The position numbers and the translations under genes were made by a program. Shown one piece after another: positions 50,540-59,008 of a stretch of DNA of 64,000 bases. Location of the stretch: NCBI GenBank assembly GCA_946185745.1, contig CAMHKQ010000004.1, positions 31,749 through 95,748 of the forward strand. Reading direction: 5' to 3'. Source of the DNA: an uncultured Bacteroidales bacterium (lineage in GTDB: Bacteria; Bacteroidota; Bacteroidia; Bacteroidales; UBA932). The first letter of the stretch is position 1. The number at the start of each line of letters is the position of its first letter. Under the pieces are notes generated by a model, which saw nothing but the letters and a program-made list of their open reading frames with translations, was not told where the DNA came from and did not search any database.

Positions 50540-50591
50540 TCAAAATCCTGTGTCTGATGAAGACGTGCCGGTTCGAGCCCGGCCCGGGGCA
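50507..50591 (+). tRNA. tRNA-Leu (anticodon CAA)
   Basis: 85-nt class II tRNA: acceptor GCCCCGG / CCGGGGC, D-arm GGCGGAATTGGTAGACGC, anticodon loop CTCAAAA (CAA) with one T-T mismatch in the stem, variable arm, T-arm with TTCGAGC. CCA is encoded (50592-50594). Confidence 0.94.
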
Positions 50592-50692
50592 CCAAGCCGA
50601 AATCTTCAAGAGTATTTGGAGGTTCCGGCTTCGGTCAGTTTGAAACCGCTGGTCTGCAGCAGTTTATAGCGTTGGAGCATACAGTTCAGTAA

Positions 50693-51790
50693 CTACCTCA
50701 CGCTGAAAGCATAGACCGTGTGGCTGGTGTACTTCTCGCCGGGGCGGAGGAGCGCTGACGGCCACTCGGGCTTGTTGGGGGTGTCGGGATACTTCTGGGT
50801 TTCCAGGCAGATGGCGGCATGCTTGCCGTATACAATGCCCTTCTTGCCTATGACCGTGCCGTCGAGGAAGTTACCTGAATATACCTGGATGCCGGGCTCG
50901 TCGGTATAGACGTCCAGATTGATGCCAGTAAGCGGACTGTAGACACTGGCTGCGACCACGCTGTCGTCGCCATTGCCGTCCCTGTAGGTGTTGAGGCACC
51001 AGTTGTGGTCTATGCCCCTGCCGTTCCGGATCTGCTCGAAATCAAAGTTGCCCACGACATTTCCGATTTCCACGCCGGTCCTGAAGTCCATCGGGGTGCC
51101 CTCGACGGGGAGGATTTCGCCCGTTGTCATGAAGGTGGAATCGACCGGGGTGAAGCAGTCGGCGTTTACGGTGAGGATGCAGTTCTCTACCGTAAGTTCC
51201 GGGTTGCCGTTCAGGTTGAAGTAGGAGTGATTGGTCATGTTGACCACGGTGGGGGCGTCGGTAACCGCCTCATACTTAATGTCTATGGCATTTTTCGGCG
51301 TGAGTGTATAGGTGACCTTCGCGGTGACGTTCCCGGGGAAATTGTTGTCGCCGTCGGGAGAATCGACGCGCAGCCTGATGCTGTTTTTGGTGACCTTTTC
51401 TACCGTGTAGGGCTGATACTGCCATCCAGTGGGGCCGCCGTGGAGGCAGTGGCCGAAGTTGTTCTGCGGCAGCCGGTACTCTTTGCCGTCGATCTCCAGG
51501 CGGCCTCCGCCGATGCGGTTGGCATAGCGCCCGATCGTCGCCCCGAAGTCGGTGAGGTTGTATTCGGGATGGTAGCTGATTTCGCCGTCGAAGCCCAGCA
51601 CCACATCCTGCATGTTGCCGTCCCTGTCGGGCACGAACACGGACACGATGCGCGCGCCGAAAGGCGTCACGACCACCTTCATTCCCGAAGCGTTCTCCAG
51701 GGTATACATTTCCTTCTGCTCCGCCGAACACCCGGCGAAGGCCAGCGCGGCGAATGCCAGCGCAACCATAACCATAGCAATCTTTTTCAT
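50693..51790 (-). CDS. galM: Aldose 1-epimerase, lipoprotein
   Basis: 365 aa. Lipoprotein signal (LAFAGCS, Cys about 20). GalM interconverts alpha and beta anomers of galactose and other aldoses. Seen: NRIGGGRLEIDGKEY, the catalytic-region HGGPTGWQ, NMTNHSYFNLNG (catalytic His) and the late GIQVYSGNFLDG. Export suggests action on sugars in the periplasm. Divergent from the nitroreductase gene; 68 bp between them. Confidence 0.95.
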   Translation of the reverse strand: MKKIAMVMVALAFAALAFAGCSAEQKEMYTLENASGMKVVVTPFGARIVSVFVPDRDGNMQDVVLGFDGEISYHPEYNLTDFGATIGRYANRIGGGRLEIDGKEYRLPQNNFGHCLHGGPTGWQYQPYTVEKVTKNSIRLRVDSPDGDNNFPGNVTAKVTYTLTPKNAIDIKYEAVTDAPTVVNMTNHSYFNLNGNPELTVENCILTVNADCFTPVDSTFMTTGEILPVEGTPMDFRTGVEIGNVVGNFDFEQIRNGRGIDHNWCLNTYRDGNGDDSVVAASVYSPLTGINLDVYTDEPGIQVYSGNFLDGTVIGKKGIVYGKHAAICLETQKYPDTPNKPEWPSALLRPGEKYTSHTVYAFSVR

Positions 51791-51858
51791 ACCATAAAGG
51801 TAGGAATAAATATCGGAAAACCGCTATATTTGCGTTATTGCAAACAACTATAACAGAT

Positions 51859-52488
51859 ATGAAATCACACCTTTTCATCGTCATTGCCCTGGCAGCCGGA
51901 GTGCTGGCCGGGTGCAAAGAGGGCAGCAATGAAGCTGTGCCTGCGGCAATGGATGTCATCATGACCCGCACCAGCATCCGCAGTTTCAACGGGGAAGCCG
52001 TTCCGAGGGAACAGCTCGAGACCATACTCAAGGCCGGAATGGCAGCTCCTTCGGCCATGAACGTCCAGCCCTGGAGGTTCGTAGTCCTCACCGACAAGGA
52101 CAGGATAGCCGAACTGTTCGGAGGCGGATTCCGTCCCGAGGCCTACACCAGCGCCGGCGCCATCATCATCGTCTGCGGCCAGACCAAATACATGCGCAAG
52201 CCCTGGGGGCAGCCCGACGCACCCGAAGAGCCAGCGGAGAACATTTTCTGGTATGAAGACTGCAGCGCCGCGGCCGAGAACATCCTGCTGGCCGCACACG
52301 CCCTCGGGCTCGGGGCCGTCTGGACTGCCGGATATCCCGCAATGGAAAGGGTGGCTCCGCTTGCTGAAGCCCTCGGCATCCCCGAAGACGTCACGCCTCT
52401 GTGCATCATTCCGATAGGCGTTCCCGCCGAAAATCCGGCTCCTAAAGACAAGTGGAATCCGGACAACATCCACTGGGATAAGTGGTAG
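51859..52488 (+). CDS. Nitroreductase-family lipoprotein
   Basis: 209 aa from MKSHLFIVIALAAGVLAGC at 51859; the lipobox places the protein outside the cytoplasm, unusual for an FMN enzyme. Nitroreductase features: MTRTSIRSFNGEAV (FMN phosphate contact), AAPSAMNVQPWRF, AAENILLAAHALGLGAVW and the CIIPIGVPAE ending. Possible substrates are flavin-reducible compounds or flavin-dependent redox partners. Starts a run with a carbonic anhydrase (7 nt) and S41 peptidase (overlap). TATATTTG lies about 28 nt upstream. Confidence 0.9.
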   Translation: MKSHLFIVIALAAGVLAGCKEGSNEAVPAAMDVIMTRTSIRSFNGEAVPREQLETILKAGMAAPSAMNVQPWRFVVLTDKDRIAELFGGGFRPEAYTSAGAIIIVCGQTKYMRKPWGQPDAPEEPAENIFWYEDCSAAAENILLAAHALGLGAVWTAGYPAMERVAPLAEALGIPEDVTPLCIIPIGVPAENPAPKDKWNPDNIHWDKW

Positions 52489-52495
52489 CCGAGAT

Positions 52496-53035
52496 ATGGG
52501 CAACATTGACAATGTGCTCGCGTTCAACCGCGAATACGTAGCCTCCAAAGGCTATGAAAAGCACATCACGGACAAGTTCCCCGACAAGAAGCTGGCAGTC
52601 CTCAGCTGCATGGACACGCGGCTGTCCGTGCTGCTGCAGGACGCACTTGGTCTCAAGAACGGAGACGCCAAGATCATCAAGAATGCCGGAGCCGTGATTC
52701 CGTCACAGTGGGACTCCGCCATGCGAAGCCTCATAGTTGCGGTATATGAACTGGGTGTTACCGAGATTATGGTCGTGGCGCACACTACCTGCGGCGCCTG
52801 CCACATGAGTTTCCACCATTTAGAGGAAGAAATGCTGGGGCGGGGCATTCCGGAAAGCGAGCTCCACCGTACCGACATCGACCTGAACGACTGGTTGGAA
52901 GGCTTCCACGACACGGATAAGTCGGTCCGCAACACGGTCGCGGCCATCGTGAACCATCCCCTCATTCCCTCCGACGTTACCGTCCGCGGGTTCATAATCG
53001 ATTCTGTTACAGGAGAATTGACCGAAGTTAAATGA
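52496..53035 (+). CDS. Beta-class carbonic anhydrase
   Basis: 179 aa. Interconverts CO2 and bicarbonate. Zinc ligands are in the short mycobacterial-type pattern: SCMDTR (Cys38, Asp40, Arg42), AHTTCGAC (His96, Cys99). No signal peptide, so cytoplasmic. Starts 7 nt after the nitroreductase and overlaps the S41 peptidase gene by 4 nt (ATGA). Confidence 0.93.
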   Translation: MGNIDNVLAFNREYVASKGYEKHITDKFPDKKLAVLSCMDTRLSVLLQDALGLKNGDAKIIKNAGAVIPSQWDSAMRSLIVAVYELGVTEIMVVAHTTCGACHMSFHHLEEEMLGRGIPESELHRTDIDLNDWLEGFHDTDKSVRNTVAAIVNHPLIPSDVTVRGFIIDSVTGELTEVK

Positions 53036-53922
53036 GACGTTTTATCATTTTCCTTTCCTGTGTTCTGTTTGCCGTTTCCTGCGGCGACAGCAACCGGCAG
53101 TATGTCCGCAAGGCCGTAAGCATCATGGACAAACAGGGGCTCTTTGCGGAAGGCCCCGAGTGGAAAGCGGCCCGGGCGGAAGCCCTGTCGGCGGAGCCGG
53201 AATCCCTTGAGCAGGCGCAGGAAATTGTTCGTGCTGCCGCCAGGGTCGCCGGAGGCAAGCATTCCGGCCTGAAACTCTCCGGAACCGTAAAGGAAGACGC
53301 CGCTTCCGAGTGGCCTGCCCCCTCGGTTACAATAGCTGACGGCGGGATTCCCGTCATCAAGATGCCGGCATTCTCCGGCAATCACGACGAAGGCTTGAAG
53401 TACGCCAATGCGGTACTTGATGCCATTCCGGAGGAGATTCCCGGAGTGGTCATCGACCTCAGGGGCAACACAGGCGGCAACATGTATCCCATGATTGCGG
53501 CAGTGCACCGTTTCCTGCCCAACGACGACCAGACGCTCCGCTTCCGCACGCGCAAGTCCACGCAGTGGATTCCGCTTTCATATGCCGTGAAGATGGCGGG
53601 CGTAGATCAGCGTCCCCGCATCGAATGCCCCGTGGCCATTCTCACAGATGATTGGACTGCCAGTTCCGGCGAGGCGACGCTCATCTGCTTCCGCGGCCTG
53701 GATTATGTGCGTGTATTCGGTGGCCCCACCGCCGGATACGCATCGGCCAACCAGCCTTTCCCTCTCCCCGGCGGCGACCAGCTCGTCCTCACCACAGGCT
53801 GTGACGTTGCCCGCACCGGCGAGCTGTTCTGCGACGACCCCATCGCCCCCGACATCGTAACGGAAACCCCGCTGGAGGACGCGTTGGAATGGATTGCCAA
53901 CAACATAATAGCCCGTCCGTGA
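53032..53922 (+). CDS. S41-family (tail-specific) peptidase lipoprotein
   Basis: 296 aa, short for the family. Lipobox CVLFAVSC (Cys about 17). The TSPc core is seen as GVVIDLRGNTGGNMYPM (about 142-158) and the nucleophile region DDWTASSGEATLICF (Ser in TASSGE), followed by RVFGGPTAGYAS. No PDZ domain is visible between signal and core. Substrate unknown. Stop codon lies inside the hairpin shared with the convergent transporter. Confidence 0.9.
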   Translation: MRRFIIFLSCVLFAVSCGDSNRQYVRKAVSIMDKQGLFAEGPEWKAARAEALSAEPESLEQAQEIVRAAARVAGGKHSGLKLSGTVKEDAASEWPAPSVTIADGGIPVIKMPAFSGNHDEGLKYANAVLDAIPEEIPGVVIDLRGNTGGNMYPMIAAVHRFLPNDDQTLRFRTRKSTQWIPLSYAVKMAGVDQRPRIECPVAILTDDWTASSGEATLICFRGLDYVRVFGGPTAGYASANQPFPLPGGDQLVLTTGCDVARTGELFCDDPIAPDIVTETPLEDALEWIANNIIARP

Positions 53923-53945
53923 CCTTGGAAACGGTCAAGACGGGC
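53911..53945. terminator. Hairpin between convergent genes
   Basis: GCCCGTC-CG-TGACC pairs with GGTCA-A-GACGGGC. It includes the S41 stop codon and lacks a T tract on either strand, so termination strength is uncertain. Confidence 0.5.
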
Positions 53946-53973
53946 CGATCAATGAAAAGTATTGGGTGTGTTA

Positions 53974-54975
53974 TCAGTTACCGGAGCGGATAATCAGGGC
54001 AAGGCCGCAGATAAAGAGCAGGAACATGACCCCGAGGAGCCAGTAAACCTTCTTTCCTGCGCCTTTGAATTCCTTCCAGACAAATACGCCCCAGATGGCG
54101 GCGACCATGGGCGCGCCCTGTCCCAGGGCGTAGGAAATGGCCGCACCGGCCTTGCCGGAAGCGATATAGCTGAAAGCGGTTCCCAGGCACCAGATGGCGC
54201 CGCCGAGAATGCCCACCAGGTGGGTTTTCGCCGAGCCGCTGAAGTATTCTTTATAAGTAACCCTCTCTCCGACAAATGGATAGCGCATGACCAGCGAGTT
54301 GAACAGGAAGTTGCTCAACAGCACGCCGATGCTGAATATGACGATGGCGGTGTACGGGGTAGCCATGCCTGCAGCCGGATTGCTGAAGTTGTCCAGATCC
54401 ATGGCCCTGGCCACGAAGCGATAGAAGAAGGCCATCAGGGTTCCTGCCAGCACTGCCAGCCAGATGCCCTTGGAGGCCCCTTCCTTCTTTCCCTGCTGCA
54501 CCTTTCCCGAAGCCACGCCGTTGCAGATGATGGCAATGACTATGAGGGCGATGCCGGCAAACAGGATATAGGGGTTACCCTTCGGGGCGCCGATGTAGTT
54601 TACTACGGTGCCGAGCACCAGCGAGATGCCCACGCCCAGCGGGAAGGCCACTGCCAGTCCGGCGATGGAGGTGGAGGCCGAGAGGAGGATGTTCGACGCA
54701 TTGAAGATCACGCCTCCAAGGATGATGCTCCAGAACGATGCGGAGCTTATCTGGGAGATGTCCTCCAGGAACGGGCGTCCTTCGCTGCCTATGGAGCCCA
54801 TGGTAAAGGCGATAAGCAGCGCGAAAAGCACCATGCCCAGGACATAATCCCAATAGAAAAGCTCATAGCGCCAGCTCCTTGCGGCAAGCTTCTGGGTGTT
54901 ACCCCAGGAGCCCCAGCACAGCATCGTGATAAAGCAGAATATCACTGCCAGTGCATAACTGTTGACTATAAACAT
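53974..54975 (-). CDS. GRP/RhaT-family sugar transporter
   Basis: 333 aa, about 10 transmembrane helices. It begins NSYALAVIFCFITMLCWGSW and contains the family repeats LGGVIFNASNILL and GILGGAIWCLGTAFSY plus ALGQGAPMVAAIWGVFVWKEF. These drug/metabolite-superfamily porters move glucose, ribose or rhamnose. The neighbours (ADP-ribosylglycohydrolase, ribokinase, SusCD) favour ribose or a nucleoside-derived sugar. Follows the hydrolase gene by 5 nt. Confidence 0.88.
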   Translation of the reverse strand: MFIVNSYALAVIFCFITMLCWGSWGNTQKLAARSWRYELFYWDYVLGMVLFALLIAFTMGSIGSEGRPFLEDISQISSASFWSIILGGVIFNASNILLSASTSIAGLAVAFPLGVGISLVLGTVVNYIGAPKGNPYILFAGIALIVIAIICNGVASGKVQQGKKEGASKGIWLAVLAGTLMAFFYRFVARAMDLDNFSNPAAGMATPYTAIVIFSIGVLLSNFLFNSLVMRYPFVGERVTYKEYFSGSAKTHLVGILGGAIWCLGTAFSYIASGKAGAAISYALGQGAPMVAAIWGVFVWKEFKGAGKKVYWLLGVMFLLFICGLALIIRSGN

Positions 54976-54980
54976 GGCTG

Positions 54981-56534
54981 TTATTCGTGTTTAACGAGTT
55001 GCGGTTGATCGGAATAGATGACGCAGGAGCGGATGATGAGAGGACGTTTCCCATCAGGGTTGGTCCACTTGAAGGAAACCGTGTGCGGTCCCTTCTGCAG
55101 GTCATAGTTGTAATACAGTTCCTGCTTACGGGAATTGGAGGCGGCAGGAAGATGTACGGTTTCCGCCAGTTCTCCATCCACAAATACGTCTACAAGGCCC
55201 ACATATTCAGACTGGGGGTCCATTCTGCCGTAGCGCTCCCTGGAGAAGGAATAGCCGACCACGATGCCGGTCCCTTCGAAAGAAAGCGTTCCTGCATCGG
55301 CAACATCCTTGTTCACCTGAACCACCTCAACTGGCCACAAACCCGTAAAGGACTGTTCCAGACGGACGGTCTCGGGCTTCTGGCAGACAATGGTCACATC
55401 TTCTTCCCCGACGGTGCCGCCGTTCCGCTGAATAACCTGCAGGGCCTGATTGAAGGACATCTGATAAACTTTGTTCAGGGATATGTCGGTATAGGCGAAG
55501 TTCCTGTCCTCAACCTCGTACAGGTTCTTTTTCCAGTACTCCGGTATGCCGTCATATCCCAGCATTACGCCGAGGATGCCGCCGGCCGAAGCAGGATTGC
55601 AGTCGGAGTCGCAGCCGCACCTCGTGGCGATGTCGATGGTCTTGTAGAAATCCTTTTCGCCGTAGAGCAGGCCGATGAGGATGTAGGCGCTGTTGATGAG
55701 CGCATCGATGTTGAGCTGCTGGTAAACACCTTCCGGACAACCGATATCGAAAGACCATTTCCGCTGGCAGAGGGCCCATGTGATTTCCCAGTTGTCGGGA
55801 TATGCCTTGTGCCATGCGATGACATCGGCCATGGCCTGATGGTACTTGCTCTCCGCGGGAATGGTTTTCAGCGCTTCCTCAACAACATAATCCATGTCGT
55901 CCGACACAAAGGCAAGAGCGTACATGGCGGCGACGTAAACGCCTCCGTACCAGCCGTCTCCGTAATTCATGAGGTGGCCGATTCCGTCGGCGAAGCCTAC
56001 GGCCGCATTCACCATGCCGGGAGCCATGATGCCGGCATAGTCCGCTTCAATCTGGAAGTCGATATCGTCGGCATGCGGGTTGTTTTTCCAATGGCCGCTC
56101 TCCGGGGGCATGATTCCCTGCCGGATGTTGTAACGGGCCTGCTGGTTGGCATGCCAGAGCGGGTAGCCGGCATAGGCGAAAGCTTTGGCAAAAGATTCAA
56201 TCGGCGCATCAAGCCCTTCTTTATCAAATACTTCCACAAAAGTCAGGTCCATGTAGATATCGTCGTACAGGCCGGGAGCATTGTCGTAATACCATTGGAT
56301 GTAATGCTCGGGGTACATGATATTTATATGGTCGTTGATCATCGTGCCGGAATAGCGGAACTCGGTGGGACCGCCGTAGGTGCAGCCGATGGTCTGCCCG
56401 GCCCAGCCGCCCTTGATTTTGTCCTGGAGGGTTTCCTTGGACATCTTCACTTCGGACGGAAGAGTCTGTTTGGCTGTCTGGCAGGCTACGAGGGCTCCCA
56501 GTGCCAGAAAAGAGAGTAATATTTTTTTCATCAT
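54981..56534 (-). CDS. ADP-ribosylglycohydrolase-family lipoprotein
   Basis: 517 aa. Lipobox LGALVAC (Cys about 18), so outside the cytoplasm. The ADP-ribosylglycohydrolase fold is recognised by DKIKGGWAGQTIGCTYGGP, DDIYMDLTFVEVF (metal-binding), and CGCDSDCNPASAGGILGVML with the second metal site. The last 130 residues are a beta-sandwich accessory domain (VEVVQVNKDVADAGTLSFEG). In ribose-scavenging loci of gut Bacteroides such enzymes are thought to release ribose from ADP-ribose or nucleosides. Ends 5 nt before the transporter; 3 nt after rbsK. Confidence 0.88.
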   Translation of the reverse strand: MMKKILLSFLALGALVACQTAKQTLPSEVKMSKETLQDKIKGGWAGQTIGCTYGGPTEFRYSGTMINDHINIMYPEHYIQWYYDNAPGLYDDIYMDLTFVEVFDKEGLDAPIESFAKAFAYAGYPLWHANQQARYNIRQGIMPPESGHWKNNPHADDIDFQIEADYAGIMAPGMVNAAVGFADGIGHLMNYGDGWYGGVYVAAMYALAFVSDDMDYVVEEALKTIPAESKYHQAMADVIAWHKAYPDNWEITWALCQRKWSFDIGCPEGVYQQLNIDALINSAYILIGLLYGEKDFYKTIDIATRCGCDSDCNPASAGGILGVMLGYDGIPEYWKKNLYEVEDRNFAYTDISLNKVYQMSFNQALQVIQRNGGTVGEEDVTIVCQKPETVRLEQSFTGLWPVEVVQVNKDVADAGTLSFEGTGIVVGYSFSRERYGRMDPQSEYVGLVDVFVDGELAETVHLPAASNSRKQELYYNYDLQKGPHTVSFKWTNPDGKRPLIIRSCVIYSDQPQLVKHE

Positions 56535-56537
56535 CCT

Positions 56538-57446
56538 CTAATTGTTCAATTTGTTTTCAACTTCTGTACGTGTGGGAGCCGATGACTGGGCCCCCATCCG
56601 GGTAACTGCAATGGATGAGGCCGCCGAAGCGAAACGGATGGCGTCACGCAGTTCCTTGCCTTCATCCAGGCCCACGGCGAGTGCGCCGTTGAAGACATCT
56701 CCGGCAGCCGTAGTGTCGACGGCTTCGGTGGGAAAGGCCGGGACGAATTCCGTCATGCTTCCGTTGTGCACCAGTGAGCCCTTCGCCCCGAGGGTTATTA
56801 TGGCGGTTTCGGGGCCGAGTTCCCGGAGCGCACGGGCTGCGGAAACAGCCGAGGCATCGTCGGTAATCTTGATGCCGGTAAGCAGTTCAGCCTCCGTTTC
56901 ATTCGGGGTGATGATGCTCACGGAATGCATCAGTTCGGGAGAGAGGTTCTGGGCGGGTGCCGGATTCAGGATGAGGGGAATCCTGTACTTCCGGGCCAGA
57001 CGGGCGATGTGTTCCACCGTTTCCATGGGGATTTCCAGCTGCACCAGAATCAGGCTGTAGCGGCTGAAATCCTCAATCCGGTCGATATCTTCAGGCGTAA
57101 TGCACTGGTTCGCTCCGCTGGCTACGACTATGCAGTTTTCCGCATGTTCGTCTACGGTGATCAGAGCGACGCCGGACGGAACGTCGGGGGAACTGAACAC
57201 GTAGCGGGTGTCAAGCCCTTCCTTTTCGAACAGCTTGCGGGCATCCCTGCCATAGTTGTCTTCTCCGGTCTTGCAACAAAAGGTGATGTCCTTTCCGAGC
57301 CTTGCGGCCGCCACCGCCTGATTGGCTCCTTTTCCCCCGGGATTGAGGAAAAAGGTGCCGCCCAGCACGGTTTCTCCCGGTTTGGGAAGCCGTTTGGAGT
57401 GAACCACAAGGTCCGTATTGGAACTACCGATAACTAATACGCACAT
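56538..57446 (-). CDS. rbsK: Ribokinase
   Basis: 302 aa PfkB-family kinase, ATP + ribose to ribose 5-phosphate. Seen: SNTDLVVHSKRLPKPGETV, NPGGKGANQAVAAARLG (32-48), and the catalytic VDTTAAGDVFNGALA (Asp in the TAAGD motif). Fits ribose import by the neighbouring GRP-family transporter. Located between susD (13 nt) and the ADP-ribosylglycohydrolase gene. Confidence 0.95.
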   Translation of the reverse strand: MCVLVIGSSNTDLVVHSKRLPKPGETVLGGTFFLNPGGKGANQAVAAARLGKDITFCCKTGEDNYGRDARKLFEKEGLDTRYVFSSPDVPSGVALITVDEHAENCIVVASGANQCITPEDIDRIEDFSRYSLILVQLEIPMETVEHIARLARKYRIPLILNPAPAQNLSPELMHSVSIITPNETEAELLTGIKITDDASAVSAARALRELGPETAIITLGAKGSLVHNGSMTEFVPAFPTEAVDTTAAGDVFNGALAVGLDEGKELRDAIRFASAASSIAVTRMGAQSSAPTRTEVENKLNN

Positions 57447-57459
57447 AAGATTCTTATTA

Positions 57460-58995
57460 TCAATAACCCGGATTCTGCTTCAGGTTGGCGTTGGTTGTCA
57501 TCGCCCTCTGCGGGATGGGGTAGATGTCCCTGTAGGAATCCGTATTTGTCTTATTGTCCCAAGGCTTGCTGAAGGTGCCGAAGCGGACCTGGTCCTGACG
57601 GCGGTGTCCTTCCCAACAGAGTTCGCGCGCACGCTCTTCCAGAAGCTCGTCCAAAGTGAGTGTGGACGTGGTGTAGGCGGTGGCACCGGCACGGTTGCGG
57701 ACGCGGTTGGCAAGCTCGACGGCCGCATCATTGGCCTTACCGCCGTTCTGGCGCATAATGGCCTCAGCCTTCAGGAGATAGATATCTGCCAGGCGGTAGA
57801 TCGGGAAGTCGTTGCTCATGGCCTGATAGCTCAGGCCGTCTTCATATTCCCACTTGCACATACGCACGCCTGAATCCAGCAGGGCGGGATTAGCCTGGTC
57901 GTAGATGGGGCCCACGAACGGGGTGTAGGTGAGCTGGCGGCCGGGGCTGACCATGAGGGGATTGCCGGCCTTGTCGTACTGCGGGCCTTCCAGCCAGGAG
58001 TTGCGGCGGGAGTCGCCATCTTCATAGGAATTCCACAACCATTCCAGACCGCAGGCGCCATCCCAGCAGAAGTTGTAGATATTGAAGGTCTGCTGACTCA
58101 GGGTCTGAAGGGTGATGTTGTGCAGGGGGAAGGTCCCGGTGACACTTGCCTCCAGCGGTATGGCCCAGATGGTTTCAGTAGAATTCTCGTTGTGCACGGC
58201 GAAATTGGTAAAATAATTGTCTTCCAGCTTCAGGGAGCCATAGGCCATAACCTTGTCGCAGGCGGCTGCAGCTTCGCTCCACATAGCTTTCCCGACCCAA
58301 ATATCGGCATTCATGTACAATTTTGCAAGCATCGTATAGGCGGCAGCCTTGGTCACACGGCCATAGTTTTCCGCCGTCGGGGCGTCTTCCAGATAGCCGA
58401 CATTCTCGTTGATTTCGCTTTCGATGAAATTGAAAAGTGTCTGCGGAGCGACCTGGGAGGGCAGTTCCGTGTCAGTGAAATCCGTGACAAGCGGCAGGTT
58501 GCGGAACCAGTCGATGCCCTTCAGGTACAGATAGGCACGGACCATCTTCACTTCCGCCACCAGTTTTTCGGCTCCGTCGAATTCCACGTTCGCCTCATCC
58601 ATCTGGTACAGAATCTGGTTGCAGCGGGTGACTCCGTCCATGACAAAGCTGTAGGTTCTCCATACGCCGTCGTGGGCTTCGTTCCAGCTGTGTTCATGAT
58701 CCTGGATCCAAACGCCGTCGTCCCACCAAAGACCGCCTTCGCGGTAGGGGATGATGCCTTCGTCCGTGGTCACCATGTCGTTCATCCAGACACCCATGTG
58801 CTGGAGGTAGCCGTTGCTCCAGGAACTGGAGGAGAGCCAGGCGTAGGCACGGCCTACGTTTTTCAGGAGGGACTCCTCATTGGTGAAGAATCCGTCTGCC
58901 GGCAGTTCGGAATATACGGTTTCATCCAGGTTCGTGCAGGCATTGCCGCAGAACAGGGCACCGATGAAAAGCAGGGAGTATATTATCTTTTTCAT
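57460..58995 (-). CDS. SusD/RagB-family lipoprotein (ribose PUL)
   Basis: 511 aa from MKKIIYSLLFIGALF at 58995; an ATG at 59004 would add three residues. Lipobox FCGNAC. SusD-type segments: LLKNVGRAYAWLSSSSWSNG, MVRAYLYLKGIDWF, RLADIYLLKAEAIMRQ and LDELLEERARELCWEGHRRQD near the end. It partners the adjacent SusC. Probable ligand is a nucleoside or ribosyl compound judged from ribokinase and hydrolase neighbours. Confidence 0.95.
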   Translation of the reverse strand: MKKIIYSLLFIGALFCGNACTNLDETVYSELPADGFFTNEESLLKNVGRAYAWLSSSSWSNGYLQHMGVWMNDMVTTDEGIIPYREGGLWWDDGVWIQDHEHSWNEAHDGVWRTYSFVMDGVTRCNQILYQMDEANVEFDGAEKLVAEVKMVRAYLYLKGIDWFRNLPLVTDFTDTELPSQVAPQTLFNFIESEINENVGYLEDAPTAENYGRVTKAAAYTMLAKLYMNADIWVGKAMWSEAAAACDKVMAYGSLKLEDNYFTNFAVHNENSTETIWAIPLEASVTGTFPLHNITLQTLSQQTFNIYNFCWDGACGLEWLWNSYEDGDSRRNSWLEGPQYDKAGNPLMVSPGRQLTYTPFVGPIYDQANPALLDSGVRMCKWEYEDGLSYQAMSNDFPIYRLADIYLLKAEAIMRQNGGKANDAAVELANRVRNRAGATAYTTSTLTLDELLEERARELCWEGHRRQDQVRFGTFSKPWDNKTNTDSYRDIYPIPQRAMTTNANLKQNPGY

Positions 58996-59008
58996 AAGGC
59001 ACATGGTT

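Noticed and set aside
47622..50591. Integrative element bounded by direct attL/attR copies of tRNA-Leu
   Set aside because: The two tRNA 3' sequences are in inverted orientation, there is no integrase, and aroB lies between. Only a remnant or rearranged event is possible.
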